Both the position numbers and the translations under genes were made by a program. A stretch of 64,000 bases of DNA from Archaeoglobaceae archaeon (GTDB lineage: Archaea; Halobacteriota; Archaeoglobi; Archaeoglobales; Archaeoglobaceae): the NCBI GenBank assembly GCA_027028145.1, contig JALVJV010000021.1:1-64000 (forward strand). Direction: 5' to 3'. Below are positions 17,631 through 26,890 of this stretch, piece after piece (position 1 is the stretch's first letter; each line of letters starts with the position of its first letter). The notes below the pieces were generated by a model. It had not been told where the DNA came from and searched no databases. It worked only from the letters and a program-made list of their open reading frames with translations.

Positions 17631-18368
17631 ATGCAGTTCGATTTAAACGTCGGAAGGAACTTCGTTAGAGTTTACGCTGAGAACGTGGTAGTCATCTGCC
17701 ACGGATTGCCTTACGAACCATCTTCGGTAATTGCCAAGGGTTACGATAAGCTCGCGGAATTCTTTGCATGTAAAGGATTAAATTCCGTTATCTTCGACTT
17801 CTCCGGAACGGGCTTGAGCAAGGGATCGTTCAGCATCTCAAACTGGGTAGAAGACCTCCTAAATTTAATCGAGAGGTTTAAATCCGTTCACTTGGTTGCG
17901 TTCAGCTTGGGCGGTGTGCCTGCAGTTTATTCAGCCCAGCTAAATAACGTGAAGAGCTTGGTGCTTGTTGCAGTCCCATGTAGCTTTGAAATGCTTAGGG
18001 AGGATATGCTTGTTCAAGCACATGCCAACGCGAAGCTCAGGGGTAGTTTGAAGGGCGTCGGAGATCTTGAGGAGTTCTTGGAGAAATTTAGGCGGGATAT
18101 GGAAGAATTCGAACCTAAGAGGTGGATAGAGGAAATAAGAAAGCCCGTTCTGTTCGTTCACGGGACTGATGACGATATAGTGCCATTCGAAAGCAGTAAG
18201 ATGATGTTTGAGATAGCTAAGGAGCCGAAGTATTTTGTGAAGGTGATAGGCGGTCATCACAGGCTGAGGGAGTATGAGAATGTCATGGATACTATTGCCA
18301 ACTGGATCGCCGTGCATTACGCCGGCGGGAGGTTTGAAGGTAAGATTTTGGAATTAGAGCAGAAATAG
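17631..18368 (+). CDS. alpha/beta hydrolase
   Basis: The 245-aa product is an alpha/beta-hydrolase. The oxyanion region is VVICHGLPYEPSS, the nucleophile elbow AFSLGG supplies Ser, the acid is in HGTDDDIVPF, and the catalytic His is in IGGHHRLRE. A probable lid of charged helices (FLEKFRRDMEEFEPKRW) lies between strands. The substrate is unknown. Start ATG 17631 follows GAGGTGTCGG just after the argJ stop, so it may be read from the argJ promoter; the longer frame overlapping argJ is rejected. The 3' end overlaps the convergent DUF1614 gene by 15 bp. Confidence 0.8.
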   Translation: MQFDLNVGRNFVRVYAENVVVICHGLPYEPSSVIAKGYDKLAEFFACKGLNSVIFDFSGTGLSKGSFSISNWVEDLLNLIERFKSVHLVAFSLGGVPAVYSAQLNNVKSLVLVAVPCSFEMLREDMLVQAHANAKLRGSLKGVGDLEEFLEKFRRDMEEFEPKRWIEEIRKPVLFVHGTDDDIVPFESSKMMFEIAKEPKYFVKVIGGHHRLREYENVMDTIANWIAVHYAGGRFEGKILELEQK

Positions 18369-19043
18369 GGAAAATAAGACGGCGAAAACGCCGGTAAGAA
18401 ATATTCCGTCGAAGGTTCCGGCGCCACCTATGCTTACAACGCCGCTACCTATCTTTTCTATGTCCCTCAAGTGAAGTATATCCGCACCGAACAGAGCGGA
18501 TAGAACTCCGGCAGAGAAGGCCATTTTCGGCAGAAGCCATATCGGAAGTTTGAATGCCAAAACGACCAAGTAGCTCATGCATGCGGATAGGAGGGGAGGT
18601 ATGAACATCGGAACCGCTATACCCAATCCGGGAACCGGCTTTGCGTAGAAGTATATTAAGATCGAGCATACGAGGAACGTTATCAGCCACGGAATTATCG
18701 GCAATTCCGTCAGAAGCTTTAGAGCCAAGATCGAAGGCAGGATACATCCGCCCAAGTTTACCGCTATAACTATCCTCTGTCTTTCCGCAATCGTATAATA
18801 AATGGAGCCGAAAATGTAGTATCGACTTACTACAACCTTCCCCTCCTTTTCGTATATGGGAATATTTATAAAACTGCCCAAGATTATCAGCGTAAAAACC
18901 GTAACCGCATCGAGGTAGTTCAGTCCGAACACTATCTGAAATACCTTGGGCGTGGTTAGAACGAACAAAAGCGTGAAGAAGGGTAAAACTATGAAGAGGA
19001 GGAAAAATGGAAGGAGTAACGGCGGAAAAACGTATCTCCTCAT
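18354..19043 (-). CDS. DUF1614 family membrane protein
   Basis: The 229-aa product has about seven hydrophobic segments and the DUF1614 hallmarks: LNYLDAVTVFTLIILGSFIN, AVNLGGCILPSILALKLL, and a Gly-rich C-terminal segment SIGGAGTFDGIFLTGVFAVL. The function of this archaeal and bacterial family is unknown. The ATG overlaps the stop of the PRC-barrel gene as ATGA, so the two are translationally coupled. Confidence 0.8.
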   Translation of the reverse strand: MRRYVFPPLLLPFFLLFIVLPFFTLLFVLTTPKVFQIVFGLNYLDAVTVFTLIILGSFINIPIYEKEGKVVVSRYYIFGSIYYTIAERQRIVIAVNLGGCILPSILALKLLTELPIIPWLITFLVCSILIYFYAKPVPGLGIAVPMFIPPLLSACMSYLVVLAFKLPIWLLPKMAFSAGVLSALFGADILHLRDIEKIGSGVVSIGGAGTFDGIFLTGVFAVLFSLFLL

Positions 19044-19276
19044 TTGATCTTCCTCTTGTCTATAACTATGTAGTCGCTTATAGCCTTTACACTGTCGAAC
19101 GGTATCACGTAAAGTCCGTCTTCCATCTTCAGCCCGGGAATCTCCCTCATCGGCTTAACGAGCAAATGAAGAAGAGTTCCGGTCTTCAGATCCACCATGA
19201 TGTTGTAAAGCTGACCTACAACCGTTCCGTCCGAAAGCGTTACGGTCTTCTTCGCTAAAGACCTTGCAGTGATCAT
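19040..19276 (-). CDS. PRC-barrel domain protein
   Basis: The 78-aa product is a single PRC barrel (ARSLAKKTVTLSDGTVVGQL, YNIMVDLKTGTLLHLLVKP, GLYVIPFDSVKAISDYIVID). Archaeal stand-alone PRC-barrel proteins include the cell-division factors CdpB1/B2 and relatives of RimM-type barrels. This one cannot be placed more exactly without a search. ATG 19276 follows GGTGATTGTT. It is coupled to the DUF1614 gene by a 4-bp overlap, a pairing that suggests a membrane-associated complex. Confidence 0.85.
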   Translation of the reverse strand: MITARSLAKKTVTLSDGTVVGQLYNIMVDLKTGTLLHLLVKPMREIPGLKMEDGLYVIPFDSVKAISDYIVIDKRKIK

Positions 19277-19317
19277 AACAATCACCGAAGATGACTTAAG
19301 CAGAAAAATATTTAAAT

Positions 19318-21744
19318 TTAGCCATATCCTATGAAAGTCTTCGCGGAAACCTTAGCCCTATCCCTCCTAGCCTTCTCTTCGAATCTCTCGTAGAAGCTGA
19401 GCATCGACTCGTTGACGCTCGGCTTTATCTTCTTCAAAGCTTCGAGGAAGTGCCTCATCTCAACCTTCTCAGCGTTTATGTTCTCCCTCAAAGCGAGCAT
19501 CACCGCCTCTCTGCACACCGCTTCGATATCCGCTCCAACGTAGCCTTCCGTAAGCTCGGCGAGTTCCTCCAAATCGACATCATCAGCTAGGGGCATGTTC
19601 CTCGTGTGGATCTTGAATATCGCCAACCTGCTCTTCTTGTCCGGAGGCCTGACGTAAACGAGTCTGTCGAATCTTCCCGGTCTGAGCAAAGCGGGATCGA
19701 GGATGTCGGGTCTGTTAGTCGCTCCGATTACAACTACGCCCTCAAGCTCCTCCAAACCGTCCATTTCCGTCAGCAACTGATTTACAACCCTCTCAACGGC
19801 CCTGTTTCCTTCATCGAGCCCTCTCATCTGTGCTATTGCATCTATCTCATCGAAGAAGATTATGCACGGAGCAACCTGCCTTGCCTTCTTGAATATCTTT
19901 CTAACAGCTTTCTCGCTCTCTCCAAGCCACTTATTCAGCAGTTCAGGACCCTTAACGCTTATGAAGTTCGCTTCGGCTTCATTCGCAACGGCTTTAGCTA
20001 TGAGGGTTTTACCTGTTCCCGGTGGGCCGTAAAGAAGAACTCCCTTAGGCGGCTTGATTCCGAACTTCTTGAACTTCTCGGGATACTTAAGCGGCCATTC
20101 CACGGCTTCGATTATCTCCCTCTTTATGTCTTCAAGTCCGCCGACGTCGTTCCAAGTAACCTTCGGCACCTCAACGAGCACCTCCCTCATCGCAGAAGGC
20201 TCGATCTCCTTCAATGCTTCCTTGAAGTCGTCCATCGTAACCTTGATGGATTCGAGAACTTCTACCGGAATTTCATCGCTGTTTAAGTCGATCTTCGGCA
20301 GATACCTCCTCAAAGCCTTCATTGCCGCCTCCTTGCAAAGAGCTTCGATGTCCGCTCCGACGAAGCCGTGGGTCTGATCCGCTAAATACTTCAGCATGGC
20401 TTTGGTTATTTCCCTCTCAAGCTCGGTAATTACTTCCGACGGTAGCAACCTCTCGACTATCTTCTTTATCTCATCCTTCTTCTCGGCATCCTTAACTTCA
20501 TCGTAGGCTATCTCCAACTTCTCAAGGATTTCCTTGTTGCCGTCTTCGCTGTAAGTTCTGTGCAAGCTCCTCAGAGCTTCCAACACGAAATCTCTGTCGT
20601 ATTCCGGTTCCAAAGGCATGTTCCTCGTGTGAATCTGGAGAATCTCGAATCTGCCTTCTCTGTCCGGAACTCCGATTTCGATCTCCCTATCGAATCTTCC
20701 CGGTCTTCTCAAAGCTGGATCGATCGCATCTATTCTGTTCGTAGCTCCGATGACTATCACTTGCCCTCTTTCTTCGAGACCGTCCATCAAAGCGAGTAGC
20801 TGAGCAACAACCCTTCTTTCCACCTCTCCAGTAACTTCATCCCTTCTCGGAGCGATGGCATCGATTTCATCTATGAATATTATCGAAGGAGCGTTTTCCT
20901 TAGCTTCTTCGAATATCTCTCTTAACCTCTGCTCCGATTCTCCGTAGAACTTGCTCATGATCTCCGGACCGTTTATCGTGAAGAACGACGCCCCTATTTC
21001 ATTCGCAACTGCTTTAGCAATTAGAGTTTTTCCTGTTCCCGGTGGGCCGTAAAGAAGAACACCTTTGGGCGGATCTATGCCGAGCCTCTGGAAAAGCTCT
21101 GGATACCTCAGCGGTAGCTCTATTATCTCCCTCACCTTCTGCAATTCCTCCTTAAGACCGCCAATGTCTTCATATGTAACTCCAGCCTTCCCGAATCTCT
21201 CGAATCCCTTAGCGGGGCGATCTCTGTAGATGACCTTCGTCATCTCATCTATTATAACCGGTCCCTTGGGCTCGGTCTTAACCGCAACGAAAACCAAAGC
21301 CTGATTCTGGTTGTATCTTCCGAATCCCGCTAAAGCCGGAGCGCTAACCAAGGGGACGAGATCGCCCTCAACGACGGGTCTCTTCAAAAGCTGATGCTTT
21401 AGATATTCGCCGATATCCATTCCGTAAACTCTGAAATCCATCTTTCGAAGGGGTGCGAGAATAACAACCTTAGCGAGTTGATAATCCGCACGGCGAACCT
21501 TAACTATATCTCCAACGCCGACACCGGCATTTTCTCTGATGAATCGATCGATCCTAATTATGCTCTTGCCCCAATCCCTCTTCGGAGCCCTCCAAACCTT
21601 AGCGACGGTCTTCCTCCTACCCTCAATTTCTATGATGTCTCCGGGGGATATTCTAAGCTTTAACATCGCATCCGGGTCGAGTCTTGCGATTCCCCTCCCC
21701 GAATCGCTCGGATAAGCTTGATTTACTTTGAGCGTTATTTCCAT
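19318..21744 (-). CDS. cdc48: Cdc48/VCP-type AAA+ ATPase
   Basis: The 808-aa product has the full archaeal VAT/Cdc48 layout: an N-terminal substrate domain ([20 protein letters not shown]), then D1 and D2 AAA modules. Each module has Walker A GPPGTGKT and Walker [10 protein letters not shown] or IIFFDEIDA, plus arginine fingers ([25 protein letters not shown]). It unfolds proteins, probably feeding the proteasome. The longest frame extends far into the divergent gene, but ATG 21744 (MEITLKVN) gives the family N-terminus and follows GGTGGT. Confidence 0.97.
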   Translation of the reverse strand: MEITLKVNQAYPSDSGRGIARLDPDAMLKLRISPGDIIEIEGRRKTVAKVWRAPKRDWGKSIIRIDRFIRENAGVGVGDIVKVRRADYQLAKVVILAPLRKMDFRVYGMDIGEYLKHQLLKRPVVEGDLVPLVSAPALAGFGRYNQNQALVFVAVKTEPKGPVIIDEMTKVIYRDRPAKGFERFGKAGVTYEDIGGLKEELQKVREIIELPLRYPELFQRLGIDPPKGVLLYGPPGTGKTLIAKAVANEIGASFFTINGPEIMSKFYGESEQRLREIFEEAKENAPSIIFIDEIDAIAPRRDEVTGEVERRVVAQLLALMDGLEERGQVIVIGATNRIDAIDPALRRPGRFDREIEIGVPDREGRFEILQIHTRNMPLEPEYDRDFVLEALRSLHRTYSEDGNKEILEKLEIAYDEVKDAEKKDEIKKIVERLLPSEVITELEREITKAMLKYLADQTHGFVGADIEALCKEAAMKALRRYLPKIDLNSDEIPVEVLESIKVTMDDFKEALKEIEPSAMREVLVEVPKVTWNDVGGLEDIKREIIEAVEWPLKYPEKFKKFGIKPPKGVLLYGPPGTGKTLIAKAVANEAEANFISVKGPELLNKWLGESEKAVRKIFKKARQVAPCIIFFDEIDAIAQMRGLDEGNRAVERVVNQLLTEMDGLEELEGVVVIGATNRPDILDPALLRPGRFDRLVYVRPPDKKSRLAIFKIHTRNMPLADDVDLEELAELTEGYVGADIEAVCREAVMLALRENINAEKVEMRHFLEALKKIKPSVNESMLSFYERFEEKARRDRAKVSAKTFIGYG

Positions 21745-21793
21745 GGCTACCACCCTACAATATCTTAAAATTCGCACAACTATAAAAAGACTT

Positions 21794-22645
21794 ATGGTGC
21801 GATTAGTTCTGTTCGATATCGAACGAATATCGCTCGATGACTTTACATCAGCATTGATCGAGATCGCTCCAGACTGTCGGGAAGATGATGGCGTGGTTGA
21901 TGAAATTTCCGCCGATCTTAGGGATTTGGGAATTGAATTCGATCGAGAGAAGATCGGAAAAGCCTGCGGAATTTTAAACTGCTTGAAGAGGTTGGGCTTC
22001 GAGTTGTTCGTCAATCCGATTCCGATGCCGAATGATCGCTTAGCACTAAAGGTTCTGGAGAAATCGGAAATAGAGGTGATTCCGGCCAAGAGATCGGATA
22101 TTTCTGCTGAAGTCGTTGCGATACTTTCTAAGTTCTGCAAAACGTTAAGACATCCCTTTAAGATCGTCAAAGTCCGCGATTTTGGAGGATTCAGCGTAAT
22201 ATTCGGAGAGTTTTTCGATTTCGATAGGATTGCTGTTCTTGAAACGAACGTCGATGATGTAAGCGGGGAAATATTAGGCAACGCTCTCAATAGGCTTTCC
22301 GAAATTTGCTTGGACGTTTCGGCGATTCAGTGCGTGGGGAAGAAAGGCAGACCGGCGGTCATAATCAGGGCCTTGTGTAGGCTGGACGATGTAGAAAGGG
22401 TGGCAAAAGTCATGATGGAAGAAACCGGAAGCTTGGGAGTTAGAATAGTTCCGATGAACAGAATAATCGAGCGGAGAAGAATCGAAGATAGGGAGGTCGA
22501 AATCTTCGGAAGAACGTTTAAACTCAGAGTCAAGTATTCGTCGTCTTCTATTTTAAAGCCCGAGTTCGAAGACGTCAAGAAAATCGCTGAGGAGTTAAAT
22601 CTACCGCTTTTGGCTGTTTATAAGGAGGTTCTCAGAAAACTCTAA
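21794..22645 (+). CDS. short LarC/DUF111-like protein (nickel cofactor family)
   Basis: LarC inserts nickel into the pincer nucleotide cofactor of lactate racemase. The C-terminal half matches Lar[54 protein letters not shown]. The N-terminus ([20 protein letters not shown]) corresponds to the LarC start, but the usual DCFSGISGDM motif is lost. At 283 aa it is about 100 residues shorter than typical LarC, lacking much of the middle including the His-rich region. No larA, larB or larE is nearby, so the function may have diverged. ATG 21794 lies about 25 bp from CTTAAAATTC. Confidence 0.75.
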   Translation: MVRLVLFDIERISLDDFTSALIEIAPDCREDDGVVDEISADLRDLGIEFDREKIGKACGILNCLKRLGFELFVNPIPMPNDRLALKVLEKSEIEVIPAKRSDISAEVVAILSKFCKTLRHPFKIVKVRDFGGFSVIFGEFFDFDRIAVLETNVDDVSGEILGNALNRLSEICLDVSAIQCVGKKGRPAVIIRALCRLDDVERVAKVMMEETGSLGVRIVPMNRIIERRRIEDREVEIFGRTFKLRVKYSSSSILKPEFEDVKKIAEELNLPLLAVYKEVLRKL

Positions 22646-22677
22646 CGTTTATTTACAGCCCGAAAAATTGATCACCG

Positions 22678-23337
22678 ATGAAACTTCCGACCGGCAGTAA
22701 GTGCTTGGATTCTTTGCTCGACGGTGGTGTCGAAACCGGCACAATTACGCAGATTTACGGTTCAAGCGGGACGGGTAAGACTTCTATATGCCTCATGCTC
22801 GCTTACAACACCGCCCAATCGGGCTTAAAGGTGGCTTATATCGATACCGAAGGGATTTCGCCGGAAAGGGTGTCTCAGATTTTCCAGAACAAGGAAGCGT
22901 TGAAGAACGTATTCATATACGACGTCATAGACTTCAAACAGCAGAGTTCCGCAATCAAGGAGTTAGCGAAGCTCTGCAAGGATGAGGATATCAAGCTCAT
23001 AATCGTCGATTCATTCACGTTTCTCTATAGAAGCGAGCTTGAGGATGTTGAGAGGCAGATCAAGATAAAGCGTGAGCTCATCGCTCAGCTGACTTTTCTA
23101 TTAGGCTTGGCGAGAAAGTTCGATTTGGCTGTGGTTATCACAAATCAGGTTTTTACGGACGTAAAGACCGGAGAGGAGAAACCGTTGGGAGGGCCGAGCA
23201 TAGATCATATATCGAAGGTTATAATAGGCTTGGAAAGGTTAAACAAGCATAGGAGGGCCGTTTTGGTTAAACATAGATCTAAGCCGGAAGGTATGAGTTG
23301 CACCTTCATGATTACGGATAGAGGTATAGAACCTTGA
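22678..23337 (+). CDS. radB: DNA repair and recombination protein RadB
   Basis: RadB is the euryarchaeal RadA/Rad51 paralogue that helps recombination. The 219-aa product is only the RecA core, without the N-terminal helix-hairpin-helix domain of RadA. It has Walker A GSSGTGKTS, Walker B LIIVDSFTFLYR, VITNQVFTD (L2 region), and PLGGPSIDHISKVIIGLER. ATG 22678 follows shortly after the LarC-like gene. Confidence 0.95.
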   Translation: MKLPTGSKCLDSLLDGGVETGTITQIYGSSGTGKTSICLMLAYNTAQSGLKVAYIDTEGISPERVSQIFQNKEALKNVFIYDVIDFKQQSSAIKELAKLCKDEDIKLIIVDSFTFLYRSELEDVERQIKIKRELIAQLTFLLGLARKFDLAVVITNQVFTDVKTGEEKPLGGPSIDHISKVIIGLERLNKHRRAVLVKHRSKPEGMSCTFMITDRGIEP

Positions 23338-23443
23338 ACGGACTGCCGGTTTTGCGTATTCGATATTCCAAATTTTCAGCATAATCGTATGTTTCTTTAA
23401 AAAATCCGTTTGTGGGCACTACCTCAACAATCTTTTGGCAAAA

Positions 23444-23454
23444 TCTTTAAATAT
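23444..23454 (+). promoter_or_regulatory. TATA box of 5S rRNA
   Basis: CTTTAAATATC is centred about 26 bp upstream of the 5S 5' end. The rest of the 137-bp gap between radB and the 5S gene shows no ORF or clear structure. Confidence 0.65.
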
Positions 23455-23474
23455 CTGACCCCATTCAACTAATT

Positions 23475-23600
23475 CTGCCGACGGCCATAGGGATCGGGGA
23501 AACACCCGGACTCATTCCGAACCCGGAAGTTAAGCCCGATCCCGTTCCGCGTTGTACTGTGCTCCGAGAGGGCACGGGAAGCGCGGAAGCTGTCGGCACC
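23475..23600 (+). rRNA. rrf: 5S ribosomal RNA
   Basis: The sequence has the archaeal 5S layout: helix I arms TGCCGAC and GTCGGCA, the conserved ATTCCGAACCCGGAAGTTAA segment of loops B/C, and the helix IV/V region GTACTGTGCTCCGAGAGGG. No 16S or 23S sequence adjoins it, so this is an unlinked 5S gene with its own TATA box. Confidence 0.95.
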
Positions 23601-23667
23601 TCTACACTTCTTATAAAATTAAAAATGACAAAACATTAATACTACTTAATCACCACTCTCTGATGCA

Positions 23668-24453
23668 ATGAAGAACGTTGAGAAGGCTGTGGTCGTATTC
23701 GTTATGCTCATCGGTTTTGGTATGCTGATACTCTCGTTGGTTTCGATGTATAACGATCTTTCTAACGGAAAACCGCCGGAATACTATGCCGTCGACTTCC
23801 TGTTTTTCTCATTTAGCCTGGTGTTGATTGGAGGAGGTCTGAGGCTATACAAAAGGATACTCGCGTATGAGGCTTTGGCAGATTCCGTGTTTGACGAAAT
23901 CCTTTACAATCGGCTTAAGCCACTTTTGGAGCAGGTTGCATTCAGCACGGCTGAGATAGACGAGGTCAAGACTAAGCTATCGGAAATTGAAAGTGAAATT
24001 AGAAGTATCGAGGAGAGAGTGGCGAAGGGTCCTACGCCGGGCGAAACGTTGCTGATCCGTAAGGTTACATTTTACGTTAAAACCATAATGGTCGCCATGT
24101 TCTTCTTCGGAATATACCTGTTCATGATAAACTTCATACTGCCTTACGAAGTTTTCCTATACGTCGTTCTATACGTGATATGGTGGGTATTCATAACGGG
24201 TGAGTTTAACATATTCGATAAAATGGATGCGTGGATAATACTGTGCATTCCCATACTGATAGTTCCATCCGCGGCGATAATCTTAAATTCGGTTTTCGGC
24301 ATCGTGACAGCCAGAGTGGTTGTATTTTGGACGGCCCTCCTTTACGCTTACCTTTACTACCGCTACGCCAAAAAGATCGCAGTATTGCCGAAGGAGGAGG
24401 AGTGGGATTTCTCAGCCAAGGCAAGAGAGATCATGAAAAAGATAATGAAGTAG
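23668..24453 (+). CDS. multi-pass membrane protein with cytoplasmic coiled coil
   Basis: I do not recognise the family. The 261-aa product has two N-terminal membrane helices (AVVVFVMLIGFGMLILSLV and FLFFSFSLVLIGGGL). A coiled coil follows (about residues 95-130: EIDEVKTKLSEIESEIRSIE), then four more membrane helices and a charged tail. It is followed on the same strand by a long coiled-coil protein and a K+ channel-like protein. A sensing or scaffold role at the membrane is possible, but nothing catalytic is visible. Confidence 0.65.
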   Translation: MKNVEKAVVVFVMLIGFGMLILSLVSMYNDLSNGKPPEYYAVDFLFFSFSLVLIGGGLRLYKRILAYEALADSVFDEILYNRLKPLLEQVAFSTAEIDEVKTKLSEIESEIRSIEERVAKGPTPGETLLIRKVTFYVKTIMVAMFFFGIYLFMINFILPYEVFLYVVLYVIWWVFITGEFNIFDKMDAWIILCIPILIVPSAAIILNSVFGIVTARVVVFWTALLYAYLYYRYAKKIAVLPKEEEWDFSAKAREIMKKIMK

Positions 24454-24587
24454 TGTGTTATGCCAAAACAGTGTTAAAATTCATGATATTTCTAATCTCG
24501 AAAAGTTTTTAAATTGATTTCGTGCTATCATTCGTGCCGGTAGCAGATTCACCAGTTCAACGAACAAAAAATGGCTGTTGTGAGACC

Positions 24588-25448
24588 ATGACGTTAGATA
24601 AATTGGAGGAGAGGAAGGAGCAGTTAGAGAAAGAATTGCAGGAGTATATTGAAAAAAGAGACCAACTGAATAAGGCCGCTAAGGAGTTCAAGTCGAAGAG
24701 GGACCAACTGAATCAGGAAGTGAAGGAATTGATTGCCAAAGCCAAGGAACTGAAAGCTAAGAGAGATGAATTCAACGCTAAGGCGAGGGAGCTTAAAAAT
24801 CAGAAGAACGAGCTTTACAAGGAGATCGACGCCCTCTACAAGGAACTCGATAAACTCAGAAAGAGCATAGATAAGGGCGGAAGACCGCTCGGAGAGATAG
24901 AAAAGGAAATTAGGAGGCTCGAATTCAAACAGCAGACATCCGTTCTGACTATCGAAAAGGAGAGAATTCTGGTAGAGAGAATTGCAAGGTTGAGAAGGGA
25001 ACTCGAAGAGAGAAAGCAACAACTCGAAAAGCATGAGGAATTTAAGAAGCTGATCGCGAGGATAAGGGAACTGAAAGCGAAGGTTAGAGAGATTCATCAG
25101 GAGATGATGAAGTTCGTAGAAGAGGCCGATAAGTATCACGAAGAGATGGTCAAGGTTTTCGACGAGGTAGATCAGAAGAGGAAGCTCGCGGACGAGATGC
25201 ACGAGAAGTTCTTGGAAAGCAAGAGGGAAGCGGACAGATGCCATGCCGAGATTCTGAGAATCAGGAGAGATCTCAGAGATCTCGACAAGGTCATCAAAGC
25301 GCTAAAGGCGAGGATGGCAAAGAGCAAGGAGGAAAGAGAGAAAGAGGAGCTTATCAGAAAGGCGAAGGAAATCTACGAAATGTTCAAGAGAGGAGAGAAG
25401 ATCGAGACGGAGGATCTACTATTGCTTCAGAGGGCTGGATTAATATAA
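24588..25448 (+). CDS. long coiled-coil protein (COG1340-like)
   Basis: The 286-aa product is almost entirely coiled coil, with heptads running from TLDKLEERKEQLEKELQEY to about residue 265, a Gly/Pro break (DKGGRPLGEIEKE), and a conserved-looking end (IYEMFKRGEKIETEDLLLL, then QRAGLI). Archaeal COG1340-type coiled-coil proteins have this form; their function is unknown. ATG 24588 is chosen. A GTG at 24534 lies 26 bp from a TTTTTAAATT TATA box and would add 18 residues as a leaderless start, so the N-terminus is uncertain. Confidence 0.75.
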   Translation: MTLDKLEERKEQLEKELQEYIEKRDQLNKAAKEFKSKRDQLNQEVKELIAKAKELKAKRDEFNAKARELKNQKNELYKEIDALYKELDKLRKSIDKGGRPLGEIEKEIRRLEFKQQTSVLTIEKERILVERIARLRRELEERKQQLEKHEEFKKLIARIRELKAKVREIHQEMMKFVEEADKYHEEMVKVFDEVDQKRKLADEMHEKFLESKREADRCHAEILRIRRDLRDLDKVIKALKARMAKSKEEREKEELIRKAKEIYEMFKRGEKIETEDLLLLQRAGLI

Positions 25449-25515
25449 TTGTTTTTAATATTTATTATCCTTACTCAGGCATTAAAGATTTATTTGAGAA
25501 TATCGACATAAATCC

Positions 25516-26481
25516 GTGCACAGCGAAGATATCAGATACGATATACTCCGAATATTAGTCCTACTCATCGGAATTATAATCTTCGGAACGTTTGCTTATC
25601 ATTTTCTCGAAGGCTGGCCCCTTTTCGACTGCCTTTACATGACCGTAATAACGATCACAACCACCGGTTACAGAGAAGTCGGTAAGATGGGTGTTTATGG
25701 AAAGATATTATCGATGTTCCTGATGTTTTTCGGTGTCGGAATCTTCATGTATAGTATCAACGTTTTGGTTCCCGCTCTTGTCGAAAGAAGGATCAGAAGG
25801 TGGGAAAAGATGCTTGAAAAGATTAAGGATCATTACATCATCTGCGGATTCGGTTTGATGGGGAGGGAAATCGCAAAGGAGCTCGGAAGGGATAGGGTGG
25901 TCATCATCGACAGAGACATAAACAAGGTCGAATCTGCGAGGATGAAGGGATATATAGCGATCCACGGTGATGCGACGGATGAGGACATACTCGAAAAAGC
26001 CGGAGTTAGGAGGGCTAAGGTCATAGTCGGGTGTATGACGGACGTTTGCAACGCTTTCGCGCTATTGGCGGCGAAGGATCTAAATCCGAACATATACACT
26101 ATAGCGGTTTTGAGGAATCCGGACGCTGAGAGGAAGTTGAGGAGGGTCGGAGTCGATCTTATACTATCGCCATACAAGGACGTTGCGAGGAAGGTGTTCG
26201 CCATGCTCATGAGACCGGCAACGGTGGAGTTCATAGAGACGATAATGGGAAGAAAGGGGGATTCCTTCTTGCTCGAGAAGATAGTCCTCGAAAGAGGCGA
26301 ACTAATAGGAAAAACCCTCAAGGAGTTGGATCTGAGAAGGAAGTTCGGATGCATGGTCGTAGCGATCGCGAGAAACGGAAATTTAATCCTTCCCGATCCG
26401 AACATAAGGCTTGAGAAGGGAGACGTTCTGTTCGTTATAGGAAAGGAAAAAGATTTGAGGAAACTCGACAAGCTGATATGA
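25516..26481 (+). CDS. 2-TM potassium channel-like protein with RCK (TrkA-N/TrkA-C) domains
   Basis: The 321-aa product has two membrane helices around a pore loop, then a Rossmann RCK domain (GFGLMG at 111-116) and a TrkA-C domain (LERGELIGKTLKELDLRRKF). This is the MthK layout for ligand-gated K+ flux across the cell membrane. The selectivity filter reads TTTGYR (residues 48-53) rather than TVGYGD, so the third filter residue is Arg in place of Gly and K+ selectivity is uncertain. The start is GTG 25516, with GATTTATTTG about 26 bp upstream. The stop overlaps the next gene as ATGA. Confidence 0.88.
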   Translation: MHSEDIRYDILRILVLLIGIIIFGTFAYHFLEGWPLFDCLYMTVITITTTGYREVGKMGVYGKILSMFLMFFGVGIFMYSINVLVPALVERRIRRWEKMLEKIKDHYIICGFGLMGREIAKELGRDRVVIIDRDINKVESARMKGYIAIHGDATDEDILEKAGVRRAKVIVGCMTDVCNAFALLAAKDLNPNIYTIAVLRNPDAERKLRRVGVDLILSPYKDVARKVFAMLMRPATVEFIETIMGRKGDSFLLEKIVLERGELIGKTLKELDLRRKFGCMVVAIARNGNLILPDPNIRLEKGDVLFVIGKEKDLRKLDKLI

Positions 26482-26867
26482 AGCTGAAGATCGAAGCCTA
26501 TCTGAAGCTGAAAGCAACCATAGACGAGTTGATAGAGAGATCAAAAGAGGGAGCGGTTATTATCGTTGAAGGCAAAAACGATATAAGATCTCTGAGAATG
26601 CTGGGAGTCAAGGGGGAGATTCTGGCATCATCGAATCATTCCAACGCCGAGCTGGTTGATCTGGTGGGATGCAGGGAGGTCATAATACTGACGGATTGGG
26701 ACAAGAAGGGCGAAGCTCTGAAGGACGATTTGGTGATGAAGTTCTCTTCTTGGGGCGTGATTCCGAACGTCGAAATTAGGAGGAGAATTTTTTCGATAAT
26801 CGGCAGAGAAGTTACGGAAGTCGAAGATTTAGCGGATTTCATGTTTAAGCTTGAGCATCAATTTTAA
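26478..26867 (+). CDS. TOPRIM domain protein (UPF0292 type)
   Basis: The 129-aa product is a stand-alone TOPRIM fold. The metal-binding glutamate is in VIIVEGKNDIRSL and the DxD-like motif in VIILTDWDKKGEAL. Archaeal UPF0292 proteins resemble RNase M5 and the DnaG primase TOPRIM core; their substrate is unknown, with RNA or DNA cleavage or ligation suspected. It overlaps the channel gene by 4 bp. Its TAA stop lies inside the TATA box of ahbC. Confidence 0.85.
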   Translation: MKLKIEAYLKLKATIDELIERSKEGAVIIVEGKNDIRSLRMLGVKGEILASSNHSNAELVDLVGCREVIILTDWDKKGEALKDDLVMKFSSWGVIPNVEIRRRIFSIIGREVTEVEDLADFMFKLEHQF

Positions 26868-26870
26868 TAT
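26862..26870 (+). promoter_or_regulatory. TATA box of ahbC containing the upstream stop codon
   Basis: TTTTAATAT spans the TAA stop (26865-26867) of the TOPRIM gene. Its centre is 25 bp from ATG 26891. Confidence 0.6.
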
Positions 26871-26890
26871 CTCGAAATCTAACGATCGGC

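Noticed and set aside
21745-22290. N-terminal extension of cdc48 (about 180 residues)
   Set aside because: It is antisense to the LarC-like gene and low complexity. The family N-terminus MEITLKVN starts at 21744.
25238-25558. 106-aa plus-strand frame inside the coiled-coil gene
   Set aside because: It is a frame shadow of Lys/Glu-rich coiled-coil codons, with no ribosome-binding site or family match.
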